Assembly (NCBI RefSeq): GCF_002923755.1
Contig: NZ_PGFZ01000005.1
Span: 126,743 to 190,742, forward strand
DNA from: Methylovulum psychrotolerans
Lineage (GTDB): Bacteria; Pseudomonadota; Gammaproteobacteria; Methylococcales; Methylomonadaceae
Length of the DNA: 64,000 nucleotides
Direction: 5' to 3'
Of this stretch, positions 8,580-18,400 are shown piece after piece. Made by a program: the position numbers and the translations under genes. Within the stretch, counting starts at the first letter, position 1; the number at the start of each line of letters is the position of its first letter. Below the pieces are notes generated by a model. The model saw nothing but the letters and a program-made list of their open reading frames with translations. It did not search any database and was not told where the DNA came from.

Positions 8580-8667
8580 GTTGTTTCCTCATTATGGTTT
8601 AAAGAACAGGCCACCGCAACGGTGGTGGGCTTATTTGAATGTAACATTTCCTGTGTGATTTTCAATG

Positions 8668-9810
8668 TTAATCTGTGCCGCACTTTTTGAAAGGCAAGTA
8701 AGTGCTTGCCTCGGCTTTATAAACCTGTACTGCCGCCTGCTCGCGCCGGACAAAATCGTCGACGGCTTCGGCAAAGGCTGCGTCTTGTAGCCAATGGGCG
8801 GAGGTGGTGGTGACGGGGGTAAAGCCACGGGCGATTTTGTGTTCGCCTTGCGCCCCGGAATCGAAGCGGGCGAGTTGGTGTGCTATGCAGTAGTCTATGC
8901 CTTGGTAGTAACAGGCTTCAAAATGCAGGGAATTGTATTCTTCGTAACAGCCCCAATAGCGGCCATACAGGGTGTCGGCACCGATAAAGCTTAAGGCCGT
9001 GCCGACGGGGTTACCGTCTTTAAGCGCGATTACCATTAGGAGCTGTTCGGGCATGGTCTGGGCGATTTGTTGGAAGAACGCCAAGTTCAGGTAGGGTTGC
9101 GAGGCTTTTTTCAGGTAGGTGAGGGCGTAGAATTGAAAAAACACCCGCCATTGCGCGTCGCTAATGTCGGCCCCAGCTAGTTGTTGCAGCACCACGCCTT
9201 GTTCGCCGACCCGGCGGCGTTCGCGTTTGAGCATTTTGCGTTTACTGGCATTAAGGGTTTGTAAAAATGCCTCAAAGTCAGCGTAACCAGGGTTAAACCA
9301 TTGGAATTGTACGCCGGTACGGATACTGACGGGCAGGCGTTGCAGTTGCGCCAGTTGTCCCGCTTCGGGAAACAGGCAGTGCCACGAAGAAATACCCTGT
9401 TGTTGGGCTTGTTGTTGGCACGCGGCCAAGAGCAGTTGCAGGGCGCGGTCTGGGTCAATATCCGGCCTGACCGCAAAGCGCGGCCCTGGGCAGGGCGTGA
9501 AGGGGATCGCGGCCAGTAATTTCGGATAATAGTTCAGGCCGTGTTGGCGGTAGGCATTCGCCCATTGTTGGTCGAAAACAAATTCACCCCGCGAATGGTT
9601 TTTCAGGTACAAGGGCATAATGGCGCACAGCCCGTCCGCGTCGCTGAGCAATAAGTGTTGGGGCTGCCAGCCGGTGCTGTCGGACACGGCTCCCGATTGT
9701 TCTAGGGCGAGCAGAAACTCATGGCGCAGGAACGGATAGGCCGTGCCCGCCAGGCAGTTCCAGGCGGCGGCTTCGACGTGGGCTAGGCTATCTAGCTGCT
9801 GTATCCGCAT
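8668..9810 (-). CDS. FemAB/GNAT-like acyltransferase (COG3146 family)
   Basis: A 380-residue protein of the uncharacterised COG3146/PF04339 family, related to the GNAT fold of FemX-type peptidyltransferases. Recognisable features are the N-terminal AAAWNCL...PFLRHEFLLALE segment, CPGPRF, KRKMLKRERRRV, and the C-terminal YGRYWGCYEEYNSLHFEACYYQGIDYCI followed by ARFDSGAQGEHKIARGF. Family members are predicted to transfer an aminoacyl or acyl group to a peptidoglycan-like or small acceptor; the true substrate is unknown. The gene begins 18 bp after the ParA stop, so the two are probably translated from one mRNA. No signal peptide is visible. Function beyond family membership is inference. Confidence 0.85.
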   Translation of the reverse strand: MRIQQLDSLAHVEAAAWNCLAGTAYPFLRHEFLLALEQSGAVSDSTGWQPQHLLLSDADGLCAIMPLYLKNHSRGEFVFDQQWANAYRQHGLNYYPKLLAAIPFTPCPGPRFAVRPDIDPDRALQLLLAACQQQAQQQGISSWHCLFPEAGQLAQLQRLPVSIRTGVQFQWFNPGYADFEAFLQTLNASKRKMLKRERRRVGEQGVVLQQLAGADISDAQWRVFFQFYALTYLKKASQPYLNLAFFQQIAQTMPEQLLMVIALKDGNPVGTALSFIGADTLYGRYWGCYEEYNSLHFEACYYQGIDYCIAHQLARFDSGAQGEHKIARGFTPVTTTSAHWLQDAAFAEAVDDFVRREQAAVQVYKAEASTYLPFKKCGTD

Positions 9811-9828
9811 GGCTTGGCCAACAAGAAC

Positions 9829-10611
9829 TTACAGGCTATGCAGTTCGGCATAGAGGGCGCGGAATTCGTCGCTGAGTTTATGGGCAGGCGCGTAATGGAT
9901 GAGCGGTTGCGAGGCGGAATGCGATTCCCTGACTTTCACCGATGGTGAGATCATCGCCGCCAAGACGGGTAGGCCTTCGGCGATCAGCTCTTCGACCAAT
10001 TGCCGTGGCAAGTTCGCTTGTTTTTGGTATTGGTTGACGACTATGCCCTCTACTGACAAGTTTTGGTTATGGTCGGCCTTGACTTCGGCGACCGATTGCA
10101 TCAGCGTGTACAACGCTTCTCTGGCAAAGCTATCGCAATCAAACGGAATCAGGCATTTTTCGGCGGCAATCAATGCCGATTGGCTGTAGAAATTTAAAAT
10201 CGGCGGGGTGTCGATAAAGATATTGTCGAAGCCTTGGAGTTTTTCCAGAGCTTCTTTGAGTTTAAAGATTTTAAACCGGGCTTCTAAGCGGCTTTGTAGG
10301 GGGTCAAGCTCAGGGTGCGAGGGGATAACGAACAGGTTAGGGAAGGGGGTCTCATGGATGATGGTTTCCAAACCCGAATCGTTATTGCCGCCGCCGAATA
10401 GGGATAAGCTTAGGCAGTTTTTAAAGAAAAGGGCGATGGTTTTGTCGCTCTCGCTGACTTTCGCCCCTAACAGGTATTGCGTAGAGTTGCCTTGTACGTC
10501 TAAATCAATCACTAAAGTCCGTTTGCCTTCAACGGCGCTGATTGCCGCCAGATTACAGGTGATGGTGGATTTGCCGACCCCGCCTTTTTGATTGAAAATC
10601 ACTCTACGCAT
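9829..10611 (-). CDS. ParA/MinD-family ATPase without ParB partner
   Basis: A deviant Walker A P-loop ATPase, 260 residues. The N-terminus carries NQKGGVGKST, with signature lysine K9 and P-loop lysine K14. The switch region VIDLDVQGNST follows at about 35-45, and the Walker B-like IFIDTPP segment lies near 115. These proteins drive segregation or positioning of plasmids, chromosomes, chemoreceptors or carboxysomes with a partner that stimulates ATP hydrolysis. No parB-like or DNA-binding partner is adjacent; the next gene is a FemAB-like transferase 18 bp away. It is therefore an orphan ParA, perhaps positioning an envelope complex. It is not the chromosomal parA, which normally neighbours gidB and parB. 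Confidence 0.88.
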   Translation of the reverse strand: MRRVIFNQKGGVGKSTITCNLAAISAVEGKRTLVIDLDVQGNSTQYLLGAKVSESDKTIALFFKNCLSLSLFGGGNNDSGLETIIHETPFPNLFVIPSHPELDPLQSRLEARFKIFKLKEALEKLQGFDNIFIDTPPILNFYSQSALIAAEKCLIPFDCDSFAREALYTLMQSVAEVKADHNQNLSVEGIVVNQYQKQANLPRQLVEELIAEGLPVLAAMISPSVKVRESHSASQPLIHYAPAHKLSDEFRALYAELHSL

Positions 10612-10647
10612 GGTTGTTCCTGTTTTAAATTAATAATTTGTGCTTTA

Positions 10648-10667
10648 AAGCCCCCGCTGGGGGGCTT
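10648..10667 (-). terminator. GC-rich hairpin between DUF1451 gene and parA
   Basis: AAGCCCCC pairs with GGGGGCTT around a 3-nt loop. The T run after it is short, so termination may be partial and allow read-through into parA. Confidence 0.5.
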
Positions 10668-10681
10668 GCTAAGGGTTTAGG

Positions 10682-11167
10682 TCAGATTCTGACAAAGGTA
10701 TTGCTATGGCAAGCCGGGCATTCGGGGATTTCGCTGGCGGCCTTAAAGGCGATTTCTTTGCCGCACGCGTCGCAGATAAAGGTGCCTGGGCTGGTGATGT
10801 CACCGCTATGGTAAACGTGTTTGGTCGCTAACTGCTCCAGCTTGGCTAGTTCGATGCGGGTTTTGTCGGCCAAACCTAGAAACGCATCCAAGGTGAAGTT
10901 TTCCAACAGTTGCACGTCAAATTTAAACCACTCGCTTAAGGATTCGTTATCCGCATCGCCCGCTAAGCCTTGTGCGGCATGTTCCACGTCGCGCTTGAGG
11001 AAATGCCCGACCTTGTCCAGCTCTTCATTAGTCAAGTCGCTGACTTTGCTTATCTTTTCTTTGGCAATATCCAAGCTGTCGGCAAACGAATGCAAGGTAT
11101 CGTCCATGACTTCGTAAAGATGTCCCATTAAATCGAGATATGCATTGATAAGATTATTTTTATTCAT
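10682..11167 (-). CDS. DUF1451 zinc-ribbon protein (YbeL-like)
   Basis: 161 residues. A mostly helical, acidic N-terminal region (MNKNNLINAYLDLMGHLYEVMDD and onward) ends in a zinc ribbon with paired cysteines in FICDACGKEI and PECPACHSNTF. This is the architecture of the DUF1451 family, whose E. coli member YbeL also neighbours leuS. The function is unknown. The gene is divergent from leuS across an 82-bp gap, which must hold promoters for both. The conserved neighbourhood supports vertical inheritance. Confidence 0.88.
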   Translation of the reverse strand: MNKNNLINAYLDLMGHLYEVMDDTLHSFADSLDIAKEKISKVSDLTNEELDKVGHFLKRDVEHAAQGLAGDADNESLSEWFKFDVQLLENFTLDAFLGLADKTRIELAKLEQLATKHVYHSGDITSPGTFICDACGKEIAFKAASEIPECPACHSNTFVRI

Positions 11168-11249
11168 AGTCCAACTCCTGAAAATGACGCTTTAGATTTA
11201 AGCAACTGTACGGTATTCTAACGCTTTTGATCGGTAAAAGACGAGAAGG

Positions 11250-13838
11250 ATGCAAGAAAATTATCAACCGCTCATCATTGAGCAAGACGCACAAAATGTC
11301 TGGGCCGCCTCAGGCGTATTTAAAGCTTCGGAATCTTCGCCTGCGGATAAGTATTACTGCCTATCCATGTTCCCGTATCCTAGCGGCAAACTGCACATGG
11401 GCCATGTCCGTAATTACACGATAGGCGATGTGATTAGCCGCTATCAACGGATGCTCGGCAAAAACGTCTTGCAGCCTATGGGCTGGGATGCCTTTGGTTT
11501 GCCTGCCGAAAATGCCGCCATGCAAAACGGCGTACATCCTGCCGATTGGACGTACAGCAATATCGACTATATGCGCGACCAGCTCAAACGCTTAGGCTTC
11601 GGTTATGATTGGGATAGGGAAGTCGCCACTTGTGACCCTGAATACTATAAATGGGAACAATGGCTGTTCTTAAAATTGCTGGCGAAAGGGCTGGTCTATA
11701 AAAAGACCGCTCCGGTTAACTGGTGTCCTAACGATTTGACGGTCTTGGCGAACGAGCAGGTGATAGACGGCTGTTGCTGGCGTTGCGACACTCAGGTCGA
11801 GCGTAAAGAAATTGCCCAATGGTTTTTAAAGATCACCGATTATGCGCAAGAGCTGTTATCGGCGTTAGAGACGCTGGATGGCTGGCCTGAGCAGGTCAAG
11901 ACCATGCAGGCGAATTGGATAGGCCGTTCGGAAGGCGTGGAAATGGATTTTGCCTTGCCGGACAGTGATCAGGCGGTGCGGATTTACACCACCCGCCCCG
12001 ATACCTTAATGGGGGTGACGTATCTCGCCATTGCTGCCGAACACCCGCTGGCGTTGGCGGCGGCTGCCGATAATGCGGACATCCAGGCGTTTATCGACGA
12101 ATGCAAGCTGATGGAAACGTCAGAAGCGGCCATGGAGACCATGGAAAAACGCGGTATTGCTTCCGGCCTCTACGCCCTGCATCCCATCACTGGCGAACAA
12201 GTGCCGGTATGGATTGCCAATTTCGTCCTGATGGGCTACGGCACAGGTGCGGTTATGGCTGTACCCGCGCACGACCAACGCGATTATGAATTTGCGCAAA
12301 AATACGGCATTGCCATCAAACAAGTGATTTTCGCCAAACCGGGTGACGACGAGGCCGATTGTGCACAGCAGGCCTATACCGCCAAAGGTGTGTTAAAAAA
12401 TTCCGGCCCGTTTGACGGTTTAAGCTCTGAACAGGCCTTTGTCGGTATTGCCGAAACCCTTGAGCAAGCGGGTAAGGGCTTGCGTAAGGTCAATTTCCGT
12501 CTGCGTGATTGGGGCGTGTCGCGGCAACGTTATTGGGGGGCGCCGATTCCGGTCATCTATTGTGACGGCTGTGGCACTGTGCCTGTGCCTGAGCAAGACT
12601 TGCCTGTCACTTTACCGCGCGATGTGGTGTTGGACGGTTCGCAATCGCCGCTGGTGGCGCATCCGACCTTTTCCAAGACCACTTGCCCGACCTGCGGCCA
12701 GCCCGCACGGCGCGAAACCGATACCTTTGACACGTTTATGGAGTCGTCTTGGTATTTTGCCCGTTTTGCCAGCCAGCCGGATACGGCCATGCTGGATGCT
12801 AAGGTTAACCATTGGTTGCCGGTCGATTATTATATTGGCGGTATCGAACATGCGATCTTACATCTGCTGTATGCGCGGTTTTATACCAAGTTGCTGCGTG
12901 ACGAAGGCTTGGTGGCCTGTGATGAGCCATTTAAAAAATTGCTGACCCAAGGCATGGTGGTGGCGGAAACTTTTTATCAAATCAACAGCCACGGCCATAA
13001 ACAGTATTATAATTTGACTCAGGTTGAGGTCGAATGCGATAAGAAGGGCAAGATCATCAGCGCCAAATTGGCGGCGGACGGTTCGGAAGTCACGGTGGGC
13101 AATATTGAAAAAATGTCCAAATCGAAAAATAACGGTGTTGACCCGCAAGTGCTGATTGACCAATACGGGGCCGATACCGTGCGCCTGTTCATCATGTTTG
13201 CCGCGCCGCCGGAACAGTCGTTAGCGTGGTCCGATAGTGGTGTCGAAGGCGCATCACGGTTTTTGAAACGGCTGTGGCGGCAGGTTTACCTGCATGTGAG
13301 CGCTGGCTTAAGCCAGGTAGCGGTCGATAAAGCCGCCTTAACCGCCGAGCAACGCGCCGTTCGGCGGCAATTGCACCAAACTATCCAAAAAGTCAGCCAT
13401 GATGTCGGTGTGCGTACCATCTTCAACACCGCCATTGCCGCGAATATGGAACTGATTAACACGCTGGCGAAATTTACCGACGATTCGGCCAATGGCAAAG
13501 CGATTAGCCAAGAAGTCTTGGAAGCGATCGTCTTGATGCTGTCGCCTATCGTGCCGCATATTTGCCACCACTTATGGCAGGCTTTGGGCCATGACGGGGC
13601 GGTGGTGACACAAGCGTGGCCGCAAGCGGACGAATCGGCGTTGGTGCAGGATGAGTTGGAGATTATGGTGCAAGTTAATGGTAAGCTGCGTGGTAAAGTC
13701 ACCGTGTCGGCCAATGCCGCTAACGACGAAGTGCAGGCCAAAGCCCTTGCCGATGAGCATATAGTGCGTTTTATTGACAATGCCCCGATTAAAAAGGTGA
13801 TTGTCGTGCCTAAAAAACTGGTGAATATCGTTATTTAA
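11250..13838 (+). CDS. leuS: Leucyl-tRNA synthetase
   Basis: Class I synthetase charging tRNA-Leu; 862 residues, the normal bacterial length. It has the HIGH-type motif as HMGH (in [16 protein letters not shown]), an inserted CP1 editing domain (roughly residues 225-415, with [12 protein letters not shown] and the [15 protein letters not shown] motif), the KMSKS loop (KMSKSKNNG), and a C-terminal anticodon-binding and tail region ending [15 protein letters not shown]. Cysteine pairs in the zinc-ribbon region (CPNDL...CCWRCD) are present. The ATG follows GAGAAGG almost directly, an unusually tight RBS, but no better start is seen. lptE begins 11 bp after the stop, forming a leuS-lptE-holA operon as in other gammaproteobacteria. 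Confidence 0.98.
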   Translation: MQENYQPLIIEQDAQNVWAASGVFKASESSPADKYYCLSMFPYPSGKLHMGHVRNYTIGDVISRYQRMLGKNVLQPMGWDAFGLPAENAAMQNGVHPADWTYSNIDYMRDQLKRLGFGYDWDREVATCDPEYYKWEQWLFLKLLAKGLVYKKTAPVNWCPNDLTVLANEQVIDGCCWRCDTQVERKEIAQWFLKITDYAQELLSALETLDGWPEQVKTMQANWIGRSEGVEMDFALPDSDQAVRIYTTRPDTLMGVTYLAIAAEHPLALAAAADNADIQAFIDECKLMETSEAAMETMEKRGIASGLYALHPITGEQVPVWIANFVLMGYGTGAVMAVPAHDQRDYEFAQKYGIAIKQVIFAKPGDDEADCAQQAYTAKGVLKNSGPFDGLSSEQAFVGIAETLEQAGKGLRKVNFRLRDWGVSRQRYWGAPIPVIYCDGCGTVPVPEQDLPVTLPRDVVLDGSQSPLVAHPTFSKTTCPTCGQPARRETDTFDTFMESSWYFARFASQPDTAMLDAKVNHWLPVDYYIGGIEHAILHLLYARFYTKLLRDEGLVACDEPFKKLLTQGMVVAETFYQINSHGHKQYYNLTQVEVECDKKGKIISAKLAADGSEVTVGNIEKMSKSKNNGVDPQVLIDQYGADTVRLFIMFAAPPEQSLAWSDSGVEGASRFLKRLWRQVYLHVSAGLSQVAVDKAALTAEQRAVRRQLHQTIQKVSHDVGVRTIFNTAIAANMELINTLAKFTDDSANGKAISQEVLEAIVLMLSPIVPHICHHLWQALGHDGAVVTQAWPQADESALVQDELEIMVQVNGKLRGKVTVSANAANDEVQAKALADEHIVRFIDNAPIKKVIVVPKKLVNIVI

Positions 13839-13849
13839 AGGATAAAGTG

Positions 13850-14344
13850 ATGGCACCTAAAGCCTTTATTGTGGTCGTAGCCTTACTGTTGGCCGCCTGT
13901 GGCTATCATTTGCGCGGTGCGGTCGATTTGCCGGACAGCCTGAAAAAAGTCTATCTGAACGGTGCGTCCATGCAGTTGCGTGAGCAATTCAGAAAAGTCT
14001 TGCGTGGGGTTTCCGGTGAACTGACCACAAGCCCAGAAGCTGCCGGTGTCGTCATTAATGTGGCTAATGAAATTAGCGACCAACGGGTGTTGTCGCTCAG
14101 TGCCAGAGGCCGCTCTAACGAGTTGGAACTGTACTACCGTCTGCAATATACCCTGGTTAAAGCCGACGGGGTGGTCGTGCTGGAAGGCTTGCCTGTGGAG
14201 ATTAAGCGCGAATATTTTAATAATCAGCAAGATATTGTCGCCAAGGATAACGAGCAGCAGGTTATCCGTAACGAAATGCTCCAGCAAGCGGTACGGATAA
14301 TGCTAGACCGTATCCGGCTCAGTTTGGCTACCGACAAAAAATAA
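13850..14344 (+). CDS. lptE: LPS-assembly lipoprotein LptE
   Basis: Outer-membrane lipoprotein that plugs the LptD barrel and helps insert lipopolysaccharide. The 164-residue product starts with a lipoprotein signal peptide; the lipobox LLAAC ends at C17 and is followed by the family-typical GYHLRG. The rest is a beta-rich LptE domain with low sequence conservation (VYLNGAS, ELELYYRLQYTLVKADG, NEMLQQAVRIMLDRI). A GTG at 13847 precedes the ATG in frame; the ATG is chosen with AAAGGATAA as RBS. It sits between leuS and holA as expected and nearly touches holA. Confidence 0.93.
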   Translation: MAPKAFIVVVALLLAACGYHLRGAVDLPDSLKKVYLNGASMQLREQFRKVLRGVSGELTTSPEAAGVVINVANEISDQRVLSLSARGRSNELELYYRLQYTLVKADGVVVLEGLPVEIKREYFNNQQDIVAKDNEQQVIRNEMLQQAVRIMLDRIRLSLATDKK

Positions 14345-14345
14345 G

Positions 14346-15368
14346 ATGCAGTTACGGCTTGAACAACTGAACCCCGCCTTACAAAAACGTTTGGCGGCAG
14401 TGTATTTTATCAGTGGTGACGAACCTCTCCAGATAGGCGAAGCGGCCGATGCCATCAGGGCGGCGGCGCGGCAGGCCGGATTTACCTCACGCGAAGTCTT
14501 TTCTGTTGATGCAGGTTTTGCTTGGGGGCAGCTCAGCTTGGCGGCGGATTCCATGTCCATTTTTGCCGATAAACAAATTATCGAGTTACGGTTGTCCGCC
14601 AGTACCCCTGGCATGGAAGGTGCGAAGGCGTTAATGGCCTATTGTGAGCGTTTGCCTGACACCTCGTTATTACTGATAACCGCCGGTAAACTCAATAAGG
14701 AATCGGTGAAAACAAAATGGTTTCAGGCGTTAGATAAAGCGGGTGTGGTCATGCAAATATGGCCTTTAGAAGGCCAGGATTTATTGCGCTGGCTGCAACA
14801 GCGCTTGGCACAGCGCGGCTTACAGGTTGAGGCGGCGGGCCTGCGCTTATTGGCTTCGCGCATTGAAGGCAATTTACTGGCGGCGGCGCAAGAAATTGAA
14901 AAATTGTATGTGCTGTATGGCAATGGTGCGCTGACCGTCCAACAAGTTGAAGCCGCTGTCGCGGACAGTTCCCGTTATGATGTCTTTAAGTTGATGGACA
15001 GCATTTTGGCGGGTAAGGCCAACCGGATTTTAAAAGTGTTGGCAGGCCTGCACGCCGAAGGGGTCGCCCCGCAAGTGGTGTTATGGGCTATCCTGCGCGA
15101 AGCCAGGACACTGATGAAAATAAAATGGGCGTTGGCGCAGGGGCAGAGCTTGGAGACGGCGTTTAAAAACAATCAAATCTGGGATAAACGCAAGGTCTTA
15201 GTGGGCGAAGCCTTGCACAGGGTGGCTGAAAATGAGTTAAGCCAAGTGCTGGTGTTAAGCGCCAGGGCAGATCGGCAAAGCAAGGGCCAGCAAGCGGGCG
15301 ATGTCTGGGAAACGTTGCGGGCGTTAGCGCTGATGTTAGCGTCAATCCCCGTTATCCAGCAACAATAG
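14346..15368 (+). CDS. holA: DNA polymerase III delta subunit
   Basis: Clamp-loader subunit that opens the beta clamp; 340 residues, normal length. Family features include the N-terminal QLRLEQLNPALQKRLAAVYFISGDEPLQ, the RAAARQAGFTSREVF segment, LLLITAGKLNKESVKTKWFQALDKAGVV, and the C-terminal ILREARTLMKIKWALAQGQS helix bundle. The ATG lies 1 bp after the lptE stop, so translation is probably coupled. nadD, which follows holA in E. coli and many relatives, is missing here; a large PBP gene takes its place. Confidence 0.95.
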   Translation: MQLRLEQLNPALQKRLAAVYFISGDEPLQIGEAADAIRAAARQAGFTSREVFSVDAGFAWGQLSLAADSMSIFADKQIIELRLSASTPGMEGAKALMAYCERLPDTSLLLITAGKLNKESVKTKWFQALDKAGVVMQIWPLEGQDLLRWLQQRLAQRGLQVEAAGLRLLASRIEGNLLAAAQEIEKLYVLYGNGALTVQQVEAAVADSSRYDVFKLMDSILAGKANRILKVLAGLHAEGVAPQVVLWAILREARTLMKIKWALAQGQSLETAFKNNQIWDKRKVLVGEALHRVAENELSQVLVLSARADRQSKGQQAGDVWETLRALALMLASIPVIQQQ

Positions 15369-15435
15369 GATGGGTTTATGGGGGGTTATGGCAAGTGAAA
15401 AAGAACCTGTTCTTTCGTTGTAACGGAAAAGGCGC

Positions 15436-18400
15436 GTGAAGCAAAAAAAACACTCATTAGTTAAGCGGGTTCTGACAATTTACATTGTCGTTGTGTTGGT
15501 CGTTGTGATAGCGGTTATCGCCCGGTTGGTGCAGCAGGAAGTGAAAACGTCAAAATATCAGGCGCAGTATCTTTCCCAGATCAGCAAACAACTCAGTTTT
15601 AAACTCGTCAACGGATCGAGTAATTCCGTGCGCTATCCGAAATCTGGCCCTTATGACCAACGGCTAGGTTACACCTTGTTACCTGAAACCATTGATGGCT
15701 TAAAAAAAGCCGGTTATGACATCACCGCCCAGGCAGATTTTTCGCCCATGATGGCGGAACTGGTCGACTATGGCTTGTTCACCATTTATCATGAAAAAAC
15801 CCAAGCAGGCCTGCGCATTCTTGACCGCCGTAACCAATTGGTGTTCAAAGCGATGTATCCGGCTTATGGGTATCCGAATTTCGACGCGGTGCCGCCTGTC
15901 ATCCTCAATACCTTATTGTTTATTGAAAACCGTGAGTTGCTCAATGAGCAGAACGTTCAAGTCAATCCGGCCATTGAGTGGGATCGGTTGGGTTTTGCCA
16001 GTTTGCAACTGATGGCACATAAGCTAGGGGCGAGCAGTACCGTGCCGGGCGGCAGTACCTTGGCGACACAAATCGAAAAATACCGCCATTCCCCAAACGG
16101 CTATACCAATTCTATTGTCGATAAATTCCGGCAAATGGGCACGGCTTCGGTGCGGGCTTATCTCAAAGGCCCTGATACCCGCGCCATGCGCCAAGAAATC
16201 GCCTTATCTTACCTAAACTCCATGCCGCTGGCGGCAACACCAAAATCCGGCGAAATCCATGGCTTAGGTGATGGTTTGGCGGCTTGGTTTGGGGCGGATT
16301 TTAACGAAATTAATAAATTGCTGTCGCCTAGGGCTTTAGCGGCAAAACGTGTCAGCCCACAACAGGCGCAAGCCTATCGGCAAGTGTTGGGGATTTTGTT
16401 GTCGCAACGGCGGCCTACTTATTTATTGGGGCCAGGTTTTGATGCCCTGCAAAACCTAACCAACAGCTATTTGCGGATTTTGGCGGAACAAGGCCTAATT
16501 TCCAATGCCCTGCGCGATGCGGCATTGCGTGAGACGACGCTGCGTCCGAGTAAAGCCGCTATCATTCCCAGTAAATTTGCCGCCGAGAAAAAAACCCAAG
16601 CGGTGTTGCGTAGCCGCTTGGGGAAAATGTTGAGCGTCAAATCTAATTATGATTTGGACAGGTTGGATTTGACCGTGCAAACCACGCTGGATTTTAATAC
16701 CCAACAGGCGGTCAATCAGGAGTTGCGGCGCTTGGGCGAGCCGGAATATGCCCAAGCGGCCGGGTTGTTAGGCAAGCGGATGCTGAACGAAAATACCAAG
16801 CTGGCCCCGATCGTCTATAGCTTGATGCTGTTTGAACGCGGGCAAAGCGGCAATCTGTTGCGCGTCCAAACCGACAACTACGACCAAGCTTTGGACATTA
16901 ACGAAGGTATCCGCATAGATTTAGGCTCCACCGCCAAATTGCGCACCATGGTGCATTATCTGGAATTGCTGGCCGACATTTACGAAAATTATAAAAACCG
17001 GCCCGCTGCCGCCTTACGCCAAATTCCTTTACATCCGCGTGACTACCTCTCCCAATGGGTTATCGAGCAACTGACCGCTAACCCGCAAATTGACCTACAG
17101 ACTTTGTTGGACAAAGCCTTAGACAGGCGTTACTCATCTAGCCCTGGGGAGAGCTTTTTTACTGGCGGCGGGTTGCATACCTTCAGCAATTTCAGCAACA
17201 CCGACAACGGTAAAATCATGTCCATCCGCGACGCGTTGCGGGATTCGGTCAATTTAGTGTTTATCCGGCTGATGCGTGACGAAGTGTACCATCACCTCTA
17301 TAAGCCGGACGGTTTGGCGCGTTGGCTGGAAAGCCCTGACGACACGCGCCGCAAAGAATACCTGCACCGCTTTGCCGATAATGAGGGCAGCGTCTACTTG
17401 CAGCGTTTTTATAATAAATATCAGGACAAAACCCCGGAAGAGGCTTTCGGAATTTTGGCCAATAGGGTGCTTGCCAAGCCGTCGCGGCTGGCCATGCTGT
17501 TCCGGGCGGTTTACCCTGATGCCGATGAGCAGGCGTTAAAAAAGTTCTTGCTCCAGCGGCTTGAAGGCAGCCAGTTGTCCGATGACGATATTTATAGCCT
17601 GTATGACAAATACACGGTTAAGCACTTCGATTTGCAGGATCAAGGCTACATCACCAAAATCCATCCGCTGGAATTGTGGTTGGTCGGTTATTTGGTGCAA
17701 AACGCTAAAATTGACCGTGATGACATGATGGCGGCCAGTGCCCAACAACGCCAGGATGTCTACCGTTGGTTATTTAAAAATGGCCGCAAAAACGCCCAGC
17801 AACGGCGTATTATGACCTTATTGGAAATTGAGGCGTTTCGGGAGATCCACAAGGCGTGGCAAAAAGTCGGTTATCCTTTTGAAGAACTGACCCCCTCTTA
17901 TGCGACTTCCATCGGTGCGTCCGGCGACCGTCCCGTCGCGTTGGCGGAACTGATGGGCATTCTGCGCAATGACGGCAGAAAATTGCCGATAGTGCGTTTT
18001 GACAGCCTGCACTTTGCCCAAGGCACACCGTATGAAACGGTTTTGCATAAAACCCTTGGCCAAGGCCAGCAGGTGTTTGCCCCAGAAATCGCCATTGCCG
18101 CACGAAAAGCCCTCATCGGTGTAGTGGATGGCGGTACGGCTTCGCGCTTGAGGGGTGTTTATACTAATCTCGCCGGACAACCTTTAGCGGTGGGCGGTAA
18201 AACGGGTACGGGCGACCACCGTAAAGAAGTATGGGGGGCAGGCGGGCGCTTAATCGAATCGAAATTTGTCAGCCGCGCGGCGGTGTTTACGTTCTTTATT
18301 GGCGAGCGTTTCTTCGGGGTCATTACCGCTTATGTGGCCGGAGAAAATGCGGGTAGCTATCATTTTACCAGTTCCTTGCCCGTGCAGATCATGCGCCACC

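Noticed and set aside
8417-8683. 88-codon minus-strand frame
   Set aside because: It is an out-of-frame shadow of the rubredoxin gene, whose conserved protein lies in another frame of the same strand.
12439-12945. 168-codon plus-strand frame inside leuS
   Set aside because: Alternate frame of leuS with no RBS; Cys/Arg-rich chance translation.
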